Source: Corynebacterium atrinae
GTDB lineage: Bacteria > Actinomycetota > Actinomycetes > Mycobacteriales > Mycobacteriaceae
Assembly (NCBI RefSeq): GCF_030408455.1
Contig: NZ_CP046977.1
Location: 930,001 to 994,000 of the forward strand
Reading direction: 5' to 3'
DNA: 64,000 nucleotides
Shown here: positions 26,083 through 37,066 of the stretch, piece by piece
Layout: each line of letters begins with the position of its first letter
Numbering within the stretch: the stretch's first letter is position 1
The notes under the pieces: generated by a model
The model's input: the letters and a program-made list of their open reading frames with translations, nothing else
Told to the model about the DNA's origin: nothing
Database searches by the model: none
Translations under genes and position numbers: made by a program

Positions 26083-27373
26083 GGGTCACCTTCTTATCGA
26101 CGGTCGCGGGACGCACGCCCTGCGAGCGCCAATCCTCGGGCAGGAGGTGGTCAAGGAGGTCGTCGACGGCGACCGCCCCCAGGAGGTGGTTGTTCGCGTC
26201 GAGGACCGGACCGCACACCAGGTTGTAGGTAGCGAAGTAGCGGGCCGCGATCTCCTGATCGTCGTCGGCGTACAGGGGTGGAAGATCCGGGTCGAGAATA
26301 CCTGAGACCAGTGACGAGGGGGGCTCTCGCAGAAGTTTTTGCAGGTGCACGCAGCCCAAGTATTTGCCCGTCGGGGTGGCCGTCGGCGGGCGGACGACGA
26401 AGACCATCGAGGCGAGGGATGTGGGCAAATCGGGGTCCCGTGCGAGAGCGAGGGCCTCCGCGACCGTCGTCTGCGGGGTGAGGATGAGAGGCTCGGGGGT
26501 CATGAGCGCGCCGACCGTGTCGGGGGAGAAGCTCATGAGGCGGCGGACGGGTGCGGACTCCTCCGGGTCCATGAGCTCAAGGAGGACCTCGGCCTTGGCA
26601 TCAGGGAGCTCCTGGAGGATGTCGGCAGCATCATCCGGATCCATCTCTTCCAGGACGTCGGCGGCGCGCTCGATGTCGAGAGTCTCCAGCAATTCGGCCT
26701 GGTGATCTTCCGGCAACTCCTGGAGAATATCGGCTAGGCGGTGATCGTTGAGATGATTGGCCAGCTCGTGGCGCATCGTGGTCGACATCTGGTGCAGCGA
26801 GTTCGCCACATCCGCCGGGCGCATCTGGTCAAACTCCGCGATCTTTTCCGCGATGCTGTCCGTCTGTCCCACTCCCGCCGCCGAGACACCATGCACATAG
26901 GCCCACGGCACCGTGAACAGCTCCGGGGCGCGACCAAACTTGGGGCGTGACCCAAACACGGCGACGCGGGAGATCACCCAGTCGCGGGAGCGGGTGCGCT
27001 CCAATTCGACATCGGCAATCTCAATCGCCCGGCCATGGAATTGGCCCAGCTCCGGATCATCAGTGTGCACCTTAGAACCGACGAGGTCCGACATAACGGT
27101 CAGCTCGCCCGTCCTCACCTGGAACGCGCGCATGGACACTGAACCAGTAGCCAGGGTGATATCGCCGGGCTCGATTGCCGCGATGCGCAGCATCGGCACG
27201 AAGATTCGACGTTTTTGGATCAGCTCCACCACCACGCCCAGCGCGCGCGAAGGCTGCCCCTCGGCGCGGATGTTGACGACGACGTCGCGGACTCGCCCGA
27301 TCGGATCCAGATCCGGGCCACGAACCTGAAGTCCAACGAGACGGCCAGCGTAAACGCGGGTCACTGCACTCAT
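26075..27373 (-). CDS. MgtE N-domain / CBS protein without transport domain
   Basis: 432 residues: PRC-barrel-like N-terminal regions (about 1-150), an MgtE N-terminal superhelix (repeats LADILQELPEDHQAELLETL, AADVLEEMDPDDAADIL, AEVLLELMDPEESAPVRRLM around 205-285), then a CBS pair (about 290-415). The five-helix magnesium-channel domain of MgtE is absent, so this is a soluble sensor-like protein, not a transporter. The ATG at 27373 is preferred to an in-frame TTG at 27382. It is followed by the overlapping DUF1003 gene. Confidence 0.85.
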   Translation of the reverse strand: MSAVTRVYAGRLVGLQVRGPDLDPIGRVRDVVVNIRAEGQPSRALGVVVELIQKRRIFVPMLRIAAIEPGDITLATGSVSMRAFQVRTGELTVMSDLVGSKVHTDDPELGQFHGRAIEIADVELERTRSRDWVISRVAVFGSRPKFGRAPELFTVPWAYVHGVSAAGVGQTDSIAEKIAEFDQMRPADVANSLHQMSTTMRHELANHLNDHRLADILQELPEDHQAELLETLDIERAADVLEEMDPDDAADILQELPDAKAEVLLELMDPEESAPVRRLMSFSPDTVGALMTPEPLILTPQTTVAEALALARDPDLPTSLASMVFVVRPPTATPTGKYLGCVHLQKLLREPPSSLVSGILDPDLPPLYADDDQEIAARYFATYNLVCGPVLDANNHLLGAVAVDDLLDHLLPEDWRSQGVRPATVDKKVTHG

Positions 27374-27435
27374 GGTGACCAAGTCTAGTCACCTCCTACC
27401 GGGAACCAACTGGGGCGGTTCGGCGTTAACCAGGT

Positions 27436-27927
27436 ATGACAAACCCACGCCCCATCGCTGACCTTCGCCCCCTGCCCACCGGCTGGCCGGTGGGCAGCTT
27501 TGACCACTACACGGAGGCCCAGGCGGCCGTCGATAAGCTCTCTGACCTGGAGTTTGACGTCAAACAATTGACGATTGTTGGCGTAGACCTCATGGAAGTC
27601 GAACGGGTGACCGGGCGGTTGACCTGGGGCAGGGTCATCGGCGGTGGAGCACTTTCCGGCGCGTGGCTTGGTGTGTTCTTCGGCGTGCTCATCGGCATCG
27701 TCTTCAACAACTTCCTTTCTCCGCTGGTCACCGGCATCTTCATTGGCGCCATCTTCGGCATCGTCATGGCCGTCGTGCCCTACGCCTTGTCGAGCGGCCG
27801 CCGCGACTTCACCTCCCAGACGCAGATCGTCGCCGGGCGCTACGACGTCCTCTGTGAGCCCGAGCGGGCGCCGGAGGCTCGCGACATCATCGCCAAGCAT
27901 CGGAGTGAGTTCACGGCGGCGGAGTAG
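27436..27927 (+). CDS. General stress protein 17M / YflT-like
   Basis: 163-residue protein: an N-terminal YflT-type domain (VGSFDHYTEAQAAVDKLSDLEF, in part, residues 19-40) followed by two glycine-rich hydrophobic segments (about 75-95 and 97-115) and a short C-terminal strand region. Members are called heat-induced or general stress proteins; the mechanism is unknown. It contains one copy of the 13-mer repeat. Confidence 0.8.
   Translation: MTNPRPIADLRPLPTGWPVGSFDHYTEAQAAVDKLSDLEFDVKQLTIVGVDLMEVERVTGRLTWGRVIGGGALSGAWLGVFFGVLIGIVFNNFLSPLVTGIFIGAIFGIVMAVVPYALSSGRRDFTSQTQIVAGRYDVLCEPERAPEARDIIAKHRSEFTAAE
27526..27538 (+). repeat. 13-mer repeat, copy 8
   Basis: GCCGTCGATAAGC inside the YflT-like gene (Ala-Val-Asp-Lys); the only copy with C at the variable position. 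Confidence 0.7.
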
Positions 27928-27972
27928 ACTTCTCGGGAGATTTGCCATCCCCGTCGAAGTAGAGGAGCCACC

Positions 27973-28638
27973 ATGTCGCGTCGAGGCACCCGCATCCTCG
28001 CCACCTCCCTCGCCGTGGCGACGGCCGCGACCCTCACCGCCTGCACCAACATGGAACCGGACCGAGACGAGCTGGACGGCCTCAAACGCTCCGTCATCGT
28101 GCTCATCGCGCCCAACTCGATGGAACAAAGCGTCCTCGCCGAGATTTATCAGCAGGTTCTCCAAGGCCAAGGGCGCAACACGAGCCTGCGGGTAGACACC
28201 GAAGCCGGGGTTGAGGGCCGGATCGACGCCATCAGCAGCGGCGAGGTCGACTTCATCATCGACTGCTCCGGCCCCATGCTCGAGTACGTCGACTCCGCCG
28301 CCGCCAACGAACTGGCCAAGGAATACGCCAACGCGGGCTCCAACCCCAACGCCGGTGACCTCTCCGAGCGCACCTATGACGAGTTCGTTGGTTCCCTCCC
28401 CGGCTCGTTGGCCACCCCGGACCCATCGACGGCGGAGGGTTGCGCGACAGAAGGCACCCAACGCCTGCCCCACAACATCGTTCCCGTGTACTACCGGGAG
28501 CTGTTCAACCGCAGCGAAACCCAGGCCCTGAACAAAGCCACCCGCGACCTCACTACCGCGGACCTGAAGGAACTGGTCGAGTCGGCGAAGCGTGAGTCGT
28601 CGATCTCCACCGTCGTGGCGGAGTGGCTGGCGTACTAA
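27973..28638 (+). CDS. OpuAC/ProX-like lipoprotein, short form
   Basis: Secreted lipoprotein of 221 residues with a signal peptide ending in a lipobox (TLTAC, Cys at about residue 24). SVIVLIAPNSMEQSVLAEIYQQVL and EGRIDAISSGEVDFIIDCSG segments resemble quaternary-amine/glycine betaine binding proteins of ABC importers, which are usually about 290-300 residues. This one is shorter and no transporter genes adjoin it. The assignment as a binding protein is tentative. A terminator follows. Confidence 0.7.
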   Translation: MSRRGTRILATSLAVATAATLTACTNMEPDRDELDGLKRSVIVLIAPNSMEQSVLAEIYQQVLQGQGRNTSLRVDTEAGVEGRIDAISSGEVDFIIDCSGPMLEYVDSAAANELAKEYANAGSNPNAGDLSERTYDEFVGSLPGSLATPDPSTAEGCATEGTQRLPHNIVPVYYRELFNRSETQALNKATRDLTTADLKELVESAKRESSISTVVAEWLAY

Positions 28639-28641
28639 AAA

Positions 28642-28677
28642 TCCCGCCCCCCGGTGAAGGGGTGGCGGGACTTTTTG
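28642..28677. terminator. Terminator between lipoprotein gene and odhA
   Basis: Stem TCCCGCC/GGCGGGA with a C/G-rich inner part, followed by CTTTTT on the plus strand and preceded by AAAAAT (a T run on the minus strand). It can serve both convergent genes. Confidence 0.75.
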
Positions 28678-28685
28678 TTCCTGTG

Positions 28686-31600
28686 TTAGGCCTCGAAGGC
28701 CTCGTCGATCAGCTGCGCCTGCTCCAGCTGGTGGACCTTCGCCACACCGGTGGCAGTCGAGGACTGCGCGCGGCGGGAGATGCGGCGCATCGGCGGCATC
28801 TCGGGGATGAGATTGCGCAGGTGCTCGTTGTAGAACGGCCACGGACCCTGGTTCGCGGGCTCATCTTGGACGAAGCGAACCTCTTCGGCGTTCGGGAAGC
28901 ACTCGAATGCTTCGCGGAGGCGGTTGAAGGGGATCGGATGCAGCATCTCGATGCGGATGATGGCGACATCCTCGCGATTGTCCTTCGCGCGGCGCTTCTC
29001 CAGCTCGTAGTAAATCTTGCCGGAGCACAGCAGGATCGTGGTGACCTTCTCGGCATCACCGATGATCTCGCCTTCGAGGTTGACCAGACGCGGATCGTTG
29101 AAGATGGACTGGAAGGCAGTGACCTCGGTGAAGTCCGACACGGCGGAGGCCGCATCCTTGTTGCGCAGCATCGACTTCGGAGTGAAGACGACCAGTGGAC
29201 GCTTCATCGTGCCCAAGGCGTGTCGGCGCAACAGGTGGAAGTGGTTAGCCGGGGTGGTGGGCTGAGCCACGGTCATGGAACCCTCGGCACACAGCTGCAG
29301 GAAGCGCTCAATGCGGGCGGAGGAGTGGTCCGGGCCCTGGCCCTCGTAGCCGTGGGGCAGGAGGAGGATGACGCCGGAAGTCTCACCCCACTTGGCCTCG
29401 CCGGAGGAGACGTACTCGTCGATGATGGTCTGGGCGCCGTTGGCGAAATCGCCGAACTGTGCTTCCCAGGCAACCACGGCGTCCTGGTTGCCCAGGGTGT
29501 AGCCGTACTCGAAGCCCATGCCAGCGTACTCGGTGAGAGCGGAGTTGTAGACGAGGAACTTGCCGTCGCCCTTCTCCTGGGCCAGCTCATTGAGGCCGTT
29601 GAACTCCTCGCCGGTGCGCGGGTCATAGACCACGGCGTGGCGCTGGGTGAAGGTGCCGCGGCGGGAATCCTCGCCAGCGAGGCGAACGAGGCGGCCGGAG
29701 TTGGCCAAGGAGGAGAAAGCGATGAGCTCGCCCCAACCCCAGTCGATGCCGCCTTCGGTGACGGACTCGGCGCGCTTCTTGGCCACCGGGGCGACGCGCG
29801 GGTGCAGCTCGAAGCCATCGGGCACGTGGGCGTAGGCCTGGCCGATCTCGACGATTTCCTCGCGGGTGATGGAGGTATCGAGGCCGCGGGTGAGTTCCTG
29901 CGATCCGGTGATACCGGTCTGCTCCTGCGGGAGCGCCTTGTCGGATTCCTTGACTTCGTTGAAGACGGACTCCATCTGGTCGTGGAAGTCGCGGGCGGCT
30001 GCTTCGGCGTCTTCGACGGAGAGATCGCCACGACCGACGAGGTCTTCGGTGTAGCGGGCTCGCACGGAGGCGCGGTCACCGATGATCTCGTACATGAGCG
30101 GCTGCGTCATCGAGGGATCGTCGGCCTCGTTGTGGCCACGGCGGCGGTAGCAGACGAGGTCGATGAACACGTCCTTGCCAAAGCGGCGGCGGTACTCGGT
30201 GGCCAGCTGGCCAACCCACACGACGGCCTCGGGGTCATCGCCGTTGACGTGGAAGACGGGGCAGTCGAAGCCCTTCGCCAGGTCGGTGGCGTAGTGGGTG
30301 GAGCGGGAAGAATCCGGGGTGGTGGTGAAGCCGATCTGGTTGTTCACCACGATGTGGACGGTGCCGCCGACGGTGTAGCCACGCAGGCCGGAAATGTTGA
30401 TCGTCTCTTGGACGATGCCCAGTCCAGCGAAGGAGGCGTCACCGTGGAGCATGAGCGGCATGACGGTGAAGCCGTCTTCGCCCTTGTCCAGCACGTCTTG
30501 CTTGGCGCGGGCGATACCGATCATGACCGGATCGACGGCCTCAAGGTGCGAGGGGTTCGCGGCGAGGGAGACGTCGATCTCGCCGTCGCCGAACATCTGC
30601 AGGTGGCGGCCTTCAGCACCGAGGTGGTACTTCACGTCGCCGGAGCCACCGATCTGGCCCTGCTTCATGTTGCCTTCGAACTCGTTGAAGATCTGGGCGA
30701 GCGGCTTGCCCACAATGTTGAACAGCACGTTGAGGCGGCCGCGGTGGGGCATACCGATGACAACCTCATCGAGGCCCTGGCCGGCGGCGGTGTCGATCGC
30801 GGCGTCCATGAGAGGGATGAGGGATTCGGCGCCTTCAAGGGAGAAACGCTTCTGGCCGACGTACTTGGTTTGCAGGAAGTTCTCAAAGGCCTCGGCGGCG
30901 TTGAGCTTCTGCAGGATGTACTTCTGCTCGGCGTTGGTCGGCTTAGGCATACCGGCCTCGAGGCGGTCTTGGAGCCATTCGCGCTCGTCGCGGTCGAGGA
31001 TGTGGGTGTATTCGGAGCCGACCTTGAGGGTGTAGGCGGCGCGCAGGCGGGAGAGCACCTCGCGCAGGGTCATGGTCTCCTTGCCACCGAAGCCACCGAC
31101 GTGGAAGACACGGTCGAGGTCCCAGATGGAAAGGCCGTGGGTGGAGATGTCCAGGTCACGGTGGTCCGGAACGTGGAGGCCGGGCTGCTTCCAATCCAGC
31201 GGGTTGGTGTCGGCGATGAGGTGGCCGCGCGAGCGGTAGGCCTCAATGAGCTGCATGACGCGGGTGTTTTTGTCCAGGCCGCGGTTGGGGATGTCCTGGG
31301 CCCAACGCATCGGGCTGTAGGGAATACCCATCCGCTGGAAGATGTGGTCCCAGAACTTGTCGTCGACGAGCAGTTGCGACATGGTGCGCAGGAACTCGCC
31401 GGACTCGGCGCCCTGGATGACGCGGTGGTCGTAGGTTGAGGTGATGGTAACGAGCTTGCCCACGCCGAGTTCGGCGAGGCGGTCCTCAGAGGCGCCGGCG
31501 AACTCGGCAGGGTAATCCATGGAACCGACGCCGATGATGGTGCCTTGGCCCTTGGTCAGGCGGGGCACGGAGTGGCGGGTGCCGATTCCGCCGGGGTTGG

Positions 31601-32390
31601 TCAGCGAGACGGTGACACCGGAGTAGTCGTCCATCGTGAGCTTGCCGACGCGCGAACGGGAGACGATGTCCTCGTATGCCTCGAGGAACTCGTCGAAGTT
31701 CATGTTCTCGGTCTCCTTGATGGCGGCGACCACGAGAGCGCGGGAGCCGTCCTTCTGCGGGAGATCGATGGCGAGGCCGATGTTGATGTGCTCGGGGGTA
31801 ACCACCGAGGGCTTGCCGTCGGCTGCCGAGTAGGAGACGTTCATGCCCGGGTGGGCCATGATGGCCTTAACCATGGCATAGCCGATGATGTGGGTGAAGG
31901 AGATCTTGCCGCCACGGGTGCGCTTGAGGTGGTCGTTGACCATAGCGCGGTTTTCAAACATGAGCTTGACCGGCATGTCGCGAACGGACGTGGCAGTCGG
32001 GACCTCGAGGGACTCGTCCATGTTCTTGGCGATTGCCTTAAACAAGCCCTTGAGTGGCTTGGTCCCAGCTTCCGGGAGCACGGAGGTCTCAGCGCGGTCG
32101 AGGGGGGAGACCTGAGCCTTCTTCGCCGGGCGGGCGGCGGTGGCCTTCTTGGTCACTTCCTGGGCCTTCTTCGCTTGCTCGGTCACGAGGGTCTCCCGCT
32201 TCGGTGCTGCAACCTTATCGTCCTTCGCAGCGGCAGCCTTTCCGCTGGTAGTGGAGGCGGTGGAGGGGGCGCCGTTCTTCTCAAACAACTCCCGCCATTC
32301 CTTATCCACGGACTTGGGGTCCTTTTGGAACTGCTGGAACATCTCGTCTACCAGCCACTCGTTCGGGCCGAAAGTACTTGCGCTGCTCAC
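28686..32390 (-). CDS. odhA: 2-oxoglutarate dehydrogenase E1o with fused E2 domain (OdhA/Kgd)
   Basis: 1234-residue corynebacterial/mycobacterial OdhA. It oxidatively decarboxylates 2-oxoglutarate in the TCA cycle within the mixed PDH-ODH supercomplex. Order: short E1 N-terminal motif ([12 protein letters not shown]), Ala/Lys-rich linker, an E2 acyltransferase domain without lipoyl domain (active-site [13 protein letters not shown] near residue 325), then the ThDP-dependent E1 part ([44 protein letters not shown]). The GTG at 32390 is chosen because the protein then begins SSASTFG as in C. glutamicum; an ATG at 32408 is possible. It is regulated in relatives by the FHA protein OdhI, not in this window. 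Confidence 0.95.
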   Translation of the reverse strand: MSSASTFGPNEWLVDEMFQQFQKDPKSVDKEWRELFEKNGAPSTASTTSGKAAAAKDDKVAAPKRETLVTEQAKKAQEVTKKATAARPAKKAQVSPLDRAETSVLPEAGTKPLKGLFKAIAKNMDESLEVPTATSVRDMPVKLMFENRAMVNDHLKRTRGGKISFTHIIGYAMVKAIMAHPGMNVSYSAADGKPSVVTPEHINIGLAIDLPQKDGSRALVVAAIKETENMNFDEFLEAYEDIVSRSRVGKLTMDDYSGVTVSLTNPGGIGTRHSVPRLTKGQGTIIGVGSMDYPAEFAGASEDRLAELGVGKLVTITSTYDHRVIQGAESGEFLRTMSQLLVDDKFWDHIFQRMGIPYSPMRWAQDIPNRGLDKNTRVMQLIEAYRSRGHLIADTNPLDWKQPGLHVPDHRDLDISTHGLSIWDLDRVFHVGGFGGKETMTLREVLSRLRAAYTLKVGSEYTHILDRDEREWLQDRLEAGMPKPTNAEQKYILQKLNAAEAFENFLQTKYVGQKRFSLEGAESLIPLMDAAIDTAAGQGLDEVVIGMPHRGRLNVLFNIVGKPLAQIFNEFEGNMKQGQIGGSGDVKYHLGAEGRHLQMFGDGEIDVSLAANPSHLEAVDPVMIGIARAKQDVLDKGEDGFTVMPLMLHGDASFAGLGIVQETINISGLRGYTVGGTVHIVVNNQIGFTTTPDSSRSTHYATDLAKGFDCPVFHVNGDDPEAVVWVGQLATEYRRRFGKDVFIDLVCYRRRGHNEADDPSMTQPLMYEIIGDRASVRARYTEDLVGRGDLSVEDAEAAARDFHDQMESVFNEVKESDKALPQEQTGITGSQELTRGLDTSITREEIVEIGQAYAHVPDGFELHPRVAPVAKKRAESVTEGGIDWGWGELIAFSSLANSGRLVRLAGEDSRRGTFTQRHAVVYDPRTGEEFNGLNELAQEKGDGKFLVYNSALTEYAGMGFEYGYTLGNQDAVVAWEAQFGDFANGAQTIIDEYVSSGEAKWGETSGVILLLPHGYEGQGPDHSSARIERFLQLCAEGSMTVAQPTTPANHFHLLRRHALGTMKRPLVVFTPKSMLRNKDAASAVSDFTEVTAFQSIFNDPRLVNLEGEIIGDAEKVTTILLCSGKIYYELEKRRAKDNREDVAIIRIEMLHPIPFNRLREAFECFPNAEEVRFVQDEPANQGPWPFYNEHLRNLIPEMPPMRRISRRAQSSTATGVAKVHQLEQAQLIDEAFEA

Positions 32391-32432
32391 GGCAGGTGCT
32401 CGCCTCATTTCATTGATCTTTTTGGGGTCCGT

Positions 32433-32455
32433 TAGCTCACACGGTAATAGCTCAC
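32433..32455. promoter_or_regulatory. Direct repeat upstream of odhA
   Basis: TAGCTCAC occurs at 32433-32440 and again at 32448-32455, spaced 15 bp, about 45 bp upstream of the odhA start on the minus strand (read as GTGAGCTA twice). It is a possible tandem operator; the regulator is not known to me. Confidence 0.3.
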
Positions 32456-32514
32456 TACAGGGTAGCGTGTGACCGCCCGAGCCTAGATAGCGGAGGGGGA
32501 GTTTTGCACCCCCA

Positions 32515-35500
32515 TTATCGGTGGGAGTGCCACATGCCCGCGTACACACCGTTCCGTTCGAGGAGCTCCGGGTGGGTGCCGTCTTCGATGATACGTCCCT
32601 CGTCGATGACCAGGATGCGGTCGGCGCGCGCGGCCGTGGCTAGGCGGTGCGCCACGACGATGGAGGTGCGTTCGCGGGTGATGCGGTCGGAAGCGTCGAG
32701 GACGGCGGCCTCGGTGGCGGGGTCGAGGGTGGCGGTGGCTTCGTCGAGAAGCATGACGTCGGGACGCAACAACTCGGCGCGGGCAAGGGCGATGAGTTGG
32801 CGCTGTCCGGAGGACAGGCCGCGGCCGCGTTCGCCGACGAGGTGGCGGAAGCCGCCGGGGATGTCGGCGATGATGTGCAGCGCGCCGATGCGCCGCACCG
32901 CGTCTTCGATGTCGCTTGTCGACGCCCCGGGCTCGCCGTAGGCGATATTCTCCGCGATGGTGCCCATGAACAGGTGGGCTTCCTGCGGTACTTGCGCGAT
33001 GCGGCGGCGCCACTGCGGCAGGGGGAAGTCGCGGATGTCGGTGCCACTCGCCGTCACCTGCCCGGCCACCGGGTCGTAGAAGCGGGCCACCAGCTTGACA
33101 ACGGTCGATTTCCCCGCCCCCGTTGGCCCCACCAGGGCGAGCGTCGTCCCCGGCGTGATGGCCAGGTTCATGTCTTCGGCAACAAGGGGGGAGTCGGGGC
33201 CGTAGGAAAAGGACACCCCGCGCAGGGCGAGGTCGCCGCGGGCGGCCTCGCCCGCCCCCGGGTTTGTGCCTGTGTCCTCGACGGTAGGGCGCTGGGCCAG
33301 CAGGTCGGTGATGCGGCGCAGGCCCACAGCGGCCTGTTGCCAGGAGTCGAAGATCTGCCCCAGTTGTTGAATGGGTCCGTAAAGCTGGGCGAGGTACATG
33401 ACGAAGGCGACGAGCACACCGGCGGTGAGGTCGCCACCGGCAACCTGGCTTGCCCCGACCCCCAGCACCAGGGCGGTGGTGATTTGGGAGATGGCGTTGA
33501 CCCCGGGGAAATAGAGCGCGACCGCGGCCTGGGAGCGCACCCGCAGGCGGCGGTACTGTTCCGATTGCTCTTCGAACGTGGCCAGCGCTAGGGGAGTGCG
33601 TCCGTGCATCTGGGCGATGCGCAGCCCGTTGATGTCTTCTTGGAAAGTGGAGTTGACGGCGCTGATCTGCTCGCGGGCCTGGGTGTACAGGCGGGTGGAG
33701 ATCCGGCGGAAGGTGATGGTCACCGCGACGATGAGGGGGATGGCGGCCACCGCGACGAGGGAGAGCCCGGCATCGGTGTAGGCGAGCATGACAAGGATGC
33801 CCACGAGGGTGCCCACCGACACGATCGCCTGAGCAAGCCCGGTTTGGAGGAAGGAGCTGAGGGTATCGATGTCGGTGGTCATGCGCGTCATGATCCGCCC
33901 GGACATCGTCGTCTCGTAGAAACTCATGCTCAGGCGCTGGAGATGGGCGTAGCTGCGCAGGCGCAGGCTGTAGAGCAGGCGTTCTCCGGTTCGGGAGGTG
34001 TAGATGACCAAGGCGACCGCCGCCGCCCAGGAAATCGCGACGACGACGAGGCCAGCGCCGGCGACCTCCCAGAGGGTGGCCACCGAATCCCGTCCCACAC
34101 CGAAATCGACGGCCCAGCGCATGAGGGTGGGAAACGCCAGCGAGCTTAAAACTCCGACGATGAGGAGAGCGATGACACCGAGGATGAGGAAACGCACGGA
34201 GCGGAAGAGATCGCGCAGGTGAAAGTCGGAGAGGTCGTCCCGGATCCCGGCGGAATCGAGCCCCGGCTCTTCCGTAGCGGGAGGTAGCTTCTCTACGCGC
34301 TCCAGCAGCTCCGGCGTGGCGGTGATCGCGCCGATTCCCCGGCCACCGCCGCCGCGCCCGCCGACCGCAGCAGAGGAATCGATGACATGCTCGCGGGGCG
34401 AATCGGAGACCTCAGGCCAGAGCACGTCGTGGGCGGGCTCCGGCCCACTGTGCCGCTCGGGCTCGGCCGGGTCCATGAGGGCGAGGAAGCGGGGGTCGGT
34501 GGCTAAGTCCGCGACGGTGCCTTCAGCGATCACCCGGCCGGAGTCGACAATGGCGACAGTATCGGCAAGGTCCAGGGTGGACTGGCGGTGGGCGACCGAG
34601 ACGATAGTGACCTCGGTCAGTTCCGCCCGCAGGCCGTGGATGATGCGGGCCTCGGTGGCGGCGTCGATGGCGGAGGTGGCGTCGTCGAGAATGAGGACGC
34701 GGGGCCGGGCAAACAAGGCCCGGGCGAGTGCGATGCGCTGGCGCTGCCCGCCGGACAGAGTGAGGCCGCGCTCGCCGACGACGGTGTCAAAGCCATCGGG
34801 GAGCTCCTCAATGAAAGCCAACGCCTGTGCCAGATCCGCGGCGTGGCGGATATCGTCCTCGGGCGCGTCGGCGCCCATCGCGATGTTGTCGCGGATGCTA
34901 GAGGAATAGAGGAATGGTTCGTCGAAGACGCACGTGACCGCTTGCCGCAGCCCGGCCAGCGTGAGCTGGTCGTAGGCGGTGGGGGTACCGGCGGCGTCGA
35001 TAAGCGAGAGTGAGCCGGATTCCGGTTGGTAAAAGCCCCCGAGGAGCTGGACGGCCATTGATTTTCCGGAGCCGGGTGGGCCGATGACGGCGAGGGAGCC
35101 GCCGGCGGGGACGCGGAAGCTCAGTCCGTCGAGGACGCGGCGTCCGCCGGTGTCGAAGGTGACTGCCTCGAGGCGCACGCCGAGCGGGCCCTGAGGGACG
35201 GCCACCGGGTTGGCCGGGTCGATCCGAGAGGGGCGCAGGTCCAAGATGTCGGCGATGCGGTCGAGGGAGGCCAGCCCCATCTGGAAGGTGACGATCATCC
35301 CGGACAGCATGCTGACGATCTGGGTCATTGAAGTGAGGTACACGGAGAAGGCGAAGAAGGTGCCCACCGTGATCTCGCCCCGCAGCGCCATCCATCCGCC
35401 GAGGAGAATGTTGATTACGAGAGCGAGCTGGGGCAGGTTTTGCAGCAACGGCTGGTAGCGAGCCATCAGTTTGGCGGAGCGCATCTTCGCGGCGTAGAGC

Positions 35501-36228
35501 GCACGCCCGAGGGAATCGAGGCGGCCGACCTCACGGGTTTCTTGGGCGAAGGCCTTGACCACTCGGACGCCGGTGACGGTTTGCTCGACCTGGGTTGCCA
35601 AGTCGGCGCTGGCCTGCTGGGCCACCCAGTTGGCGGCGTACATCGTCCGGCGCGAGAACATCGCCACCCCGACGATGAGGGGGAGGAAGGCGCAGGCAAT
35701 GACGGTGAGCAGGGGAGAGACCGAAAACATCACGGCGGCGGTGATCACCAGCTGGATGATCAATCCCAGCGCCAGCGGTCCCATCGCGACGAGGCCTTGC
35801 GTGGCGTTGAGGTCGGAGATCGAGCGGGAGACGACCTGGCCGGTGACGATGTTGTCCTGGCCGGGGCCGTCGAGACGCTGCAGTGAATCGAGCAGGCGCA
35901 CCCGCAGCGTGTGCTGGGTGCCGATGGACAGTCGTCCCGCGGTGTAGCGCCGCGCGAATTGGCAGGCGAAACGCCCGATCGCGACCAGGACGAGGACGAC
36001 AATGATCGCCGTTAGCGGCGACCATTGGGGCAGCATCCGTGTCGCCGGGGTTGAGGAGATCGCCCCGGTGGCGACGTCGACGGCCGAGCCGGTGAGCAGT
36101 GGGATGGCGACTTCGAAAAGCACAGCGCCGACCGTGGCTAGGAAGGCCGCGATCGTAATGCCCCGGCGCTGGCGTAGCGCGTGAATGAGCACCCGCCGAC
36201 CGGATTGCCCATCCAAGCTAGGACTCAA
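32515..36228 (-). CDS. Fused (TMD-NBD)2 ABC exporter
   Basis: 1237-residue ABC exporter carrying two complete halves. First half: six helices, then Walker A GPPGSGKS (about residue 375), LSGGQRQR and [11 protein letters not shown]. Second half: six helices from about 660, Walker A GPTGAGKS (about 1035), LSSGQRQL and [10 protein letters not shown]. The first Walker B is followed by Asp in place of the catalytic Glu while the second has Glu, the asymmetric arrangement of heterodimeric exporters such as TM287/288. The TTG at 36228 overlaps the upstream gene by 11 bp; downstream in-frame TTG (36216) or GTG (36192) starts are possible. Substrate unknown (lipid or drug). Confidence 0.88.
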   Translation of the reverse strand: MSPSLDGQSGRRVLIHALRQRRGITIAAFLATVGAVLFEVAIPLLTGSAVDVATGAISSTPATRMLPQWSPLTAIIVVLVLVAIGRFACQFARRYTAGRLSIGTQHTLRVRLLDSLQRLDGPGQDNIVTGQVVSRSISDLNATQGLVAMGPLALGLIIQLVITAAVMFSVSPLLTVIACAFLPLIVGVAMFSRRTMYAANWVAQQASADLATQVEQTVTGVRVVKAFAQETREVGRLDSLGRALYAAKMRSAKLMARYQPLLQNLPQLALVINILLGGWMALRGEITVGTFFAFSVYLTSMTQIVSMLSGMIVTFQMGLASLDRIADILDLRPSRIDPANPVAVPQGPLGVRLEAVTFDTGGRRVLDGLSFRVPAGGSLAVIGPPGSGKSMAVQLLGGFYQPESGSLSLIDAAGTPTAYDQLTLAGLRQAVTCVFDEPFLYSSSIRDNIAMGADAPEDDIRHAADLAQALAFIEELPDGFDTVVGERGLTLSGGQRQRIALARALFARPRVLILDDATSAIDAATEARIIHGLRAELTEVTIVSVAHRQSTLDLADTVAIVDSGRVIAEGTVADLATDPRFLALMDPAEPERHSGPEPAHDVLWPEVSDSPREHVIDSSAAVGGRGGGGRGIGAITATPELLERVEKLPPATEEPGLDSAGIRDDLSDFHLRDLFRSVRFLILGVIALLIVGVLSSLAFPTLMRWAVDFGVGRDSVATLWEVAGAGLVVVAISWAAAVALVIYTSRTGERLLYSLRLRSYAHLQRLSMSFYETTMSGRIMTRMTTDIDTLSSFLQTGLAQAIVSVGTLVGILVMLAYTDAGLSLVAVAAIPLIVAVTITFRRISTRLYTQAREQISAVNSTFQEDINGLRIAQMHGRTPLALATFEEQSEQYRRLRVRSQAAVALYFPGVNAISQITTALVLGVGASQVAGGDLTAGVLVAFVMYLAQLYGPIQQLGQIFDSWQQAAVGLRRITDLLAQRPTVEDTGTNPGAGEAARGDLALRGVSFSYGPDSPLVAEDMNLAITPGTTLALVGPTGAGKSTVVKLVARFYDPVAGQVTASGTDIRDFPLPQWRRRIAQVPQEAHLFMGTIAENIAYGEPGASTSDIEDAVRRIGALHIIADIPGGFRHLVGERGRGLSSGQRQLIALARAELLRPDVMLLDEATATLDPATEAAVLDASDRITRERTSIVVAHRLATAARADRILVIDEGRIIEDGTHPELLERNGVYAGMWHSHR
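34993..35005 (+). repeat. 13-mer repeat, copy 9
   Basis: GGCGTCGATAAGC inside the ABC exporter gene on the opposite strand (Leu-Ile-Asp-Ala). Confidence 0.7.
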
Positions 36229-36952
36229 TCACGGGGCCCGGGGTGGTGAACTCCCGCGGAAGCGGCCCGAGCGACTCGCGTGAATTCGCGATGACCGCCT
36301 TCGCCAGCTTTCGGTTCGCCAGGGTGCCCAGCACCGCGCCGATACCCAGCGGCATGATTTTTCCCAGCCACGCGCGGCGGAACTTCTTCGACACCGACTT
36401 CAACGCCGTGCGCATGAGGCGGTTATTGACTTCGGTCAGCTTTGGCGCGGAAAAGCGTGCCATCGTGGCGACGGTCGAAAGCCCGGAGCCCTTCGACACA
36501 TCGCCCACCAGCGTATCGACGATCGCTGTGCCCTTCGACCCCAGCAAAACGATGAGGATGAGCGCCTTTCGGCGCTCCTTTTCGGAGATGTCCACGCCCC
36601 GCAGGTGGGCGCTGGCCATGGTGTACCAGGTGGCGGCGTCGAGGAAAACGAGCGATTCCGCCCCGATGGCGGCCGCGCCGGTAAAGAAACCGATCCCGGG
36701 GATCGCGGCGGCGGCACCCGCCCCGGCCCCGGAGCCGGTGGACAGGTAGGTGAAGTGCTTGTCAATCTTGTCCTGAAGTTCCTGCGGGCTCGCGTCCGGG
36801 TTCTTGCGGCGGAGGCGTTCGACGTAGGCGATGATGGCGCCCGACTGGATGGACACTGCCCGGTCCAGGGCGCCGACGAGGAGGCGACCCGAAGACCCGC
36901 TGGTGGCCTCCACGGCCTGAGGGTCGGAATTAATGCCGTCGGTGATGGTCAT
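36218..36952 (-). CDS. EcsC-like / conserved hypothetical protein
   Basis: 244-residue protein with a glycine/alanine-rich hydrophobic core (TGSGAGAGAAAAIPGIGFF near residue 75) and a C-terminal basic region. It loosely resembles the EcsC family, known in bacilli next to ABC transporter genes. ATG with GGAGTGAC ribosome-binding site 7 bp upstream. It overlaps the ABC exporter start by 11 bp, so both are co-expressed and probably act together. Confidence 0.65.
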   Translation of the reverse strand: MTITDGINSDPQAVEATSGSSGRLLVGALDRAVSIQSGAIIAYVERLRRKNPDASPQELQDKIDKHFTYLSTGSGAGAGAAAAIPGIGFFTGAAAIGAESLVFLDAATWYTMASAHLRGVDISEKERRKALILIVLLGSKGTAIVDTLVGDVSKGSGLSTVATMARFSAPKLTEVNNRLMRTALKSVSKKFRRAWLGKIMPLGIGAVLGTLANRKLAKAVIANSRESLGPLPREFTTPGPVIES

Positions 36953-36985
36953 GAAGTCACTCCTTTTGTGCAGTGGCGTTCTATG

Positions 36986-36997
36986 GCGATATATCGC
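36986..36997. promoter_or_regulatory. Perfect 12-bp palindrome, likely operator
   Basis: GCGATATATCGC, 34 bp upstream of the EcsC-like gene on the minus strand. Perfect palindromes of the GATATATC type are common operators of PadR/TetR-like repressors; no such regulator is encoded in the window. Confidence 0.45.
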
Positions 36998-37066
36998 TTA
37001 CTTCTGGATCAACAGGCTCTCACACCCGGGTCATTCCCATTCCCAGCTGGCAATATGCTGTGAAAG

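Noticed and set aside
26092..26102. Near-match CGTCGATAAGA (minus strand) to the 13-mer repeat
   Set aside because: It lacks the invariant final C and the G two bases before the core, so it was not counted.
27385..28842. 485-residue minus-strand frame across the YflT and lipoprotein genes
   Set aside because: It spans two well-supported plus-strand genes and a terminator.
28623..31439. 938-residue open frame on the plus strand
   Set aside because: It lies wholly opposite odhA, is poor in family-like motifs and repeats Val/Gly/Asp patterns expected from the antisense of GC-rich coding DNA.
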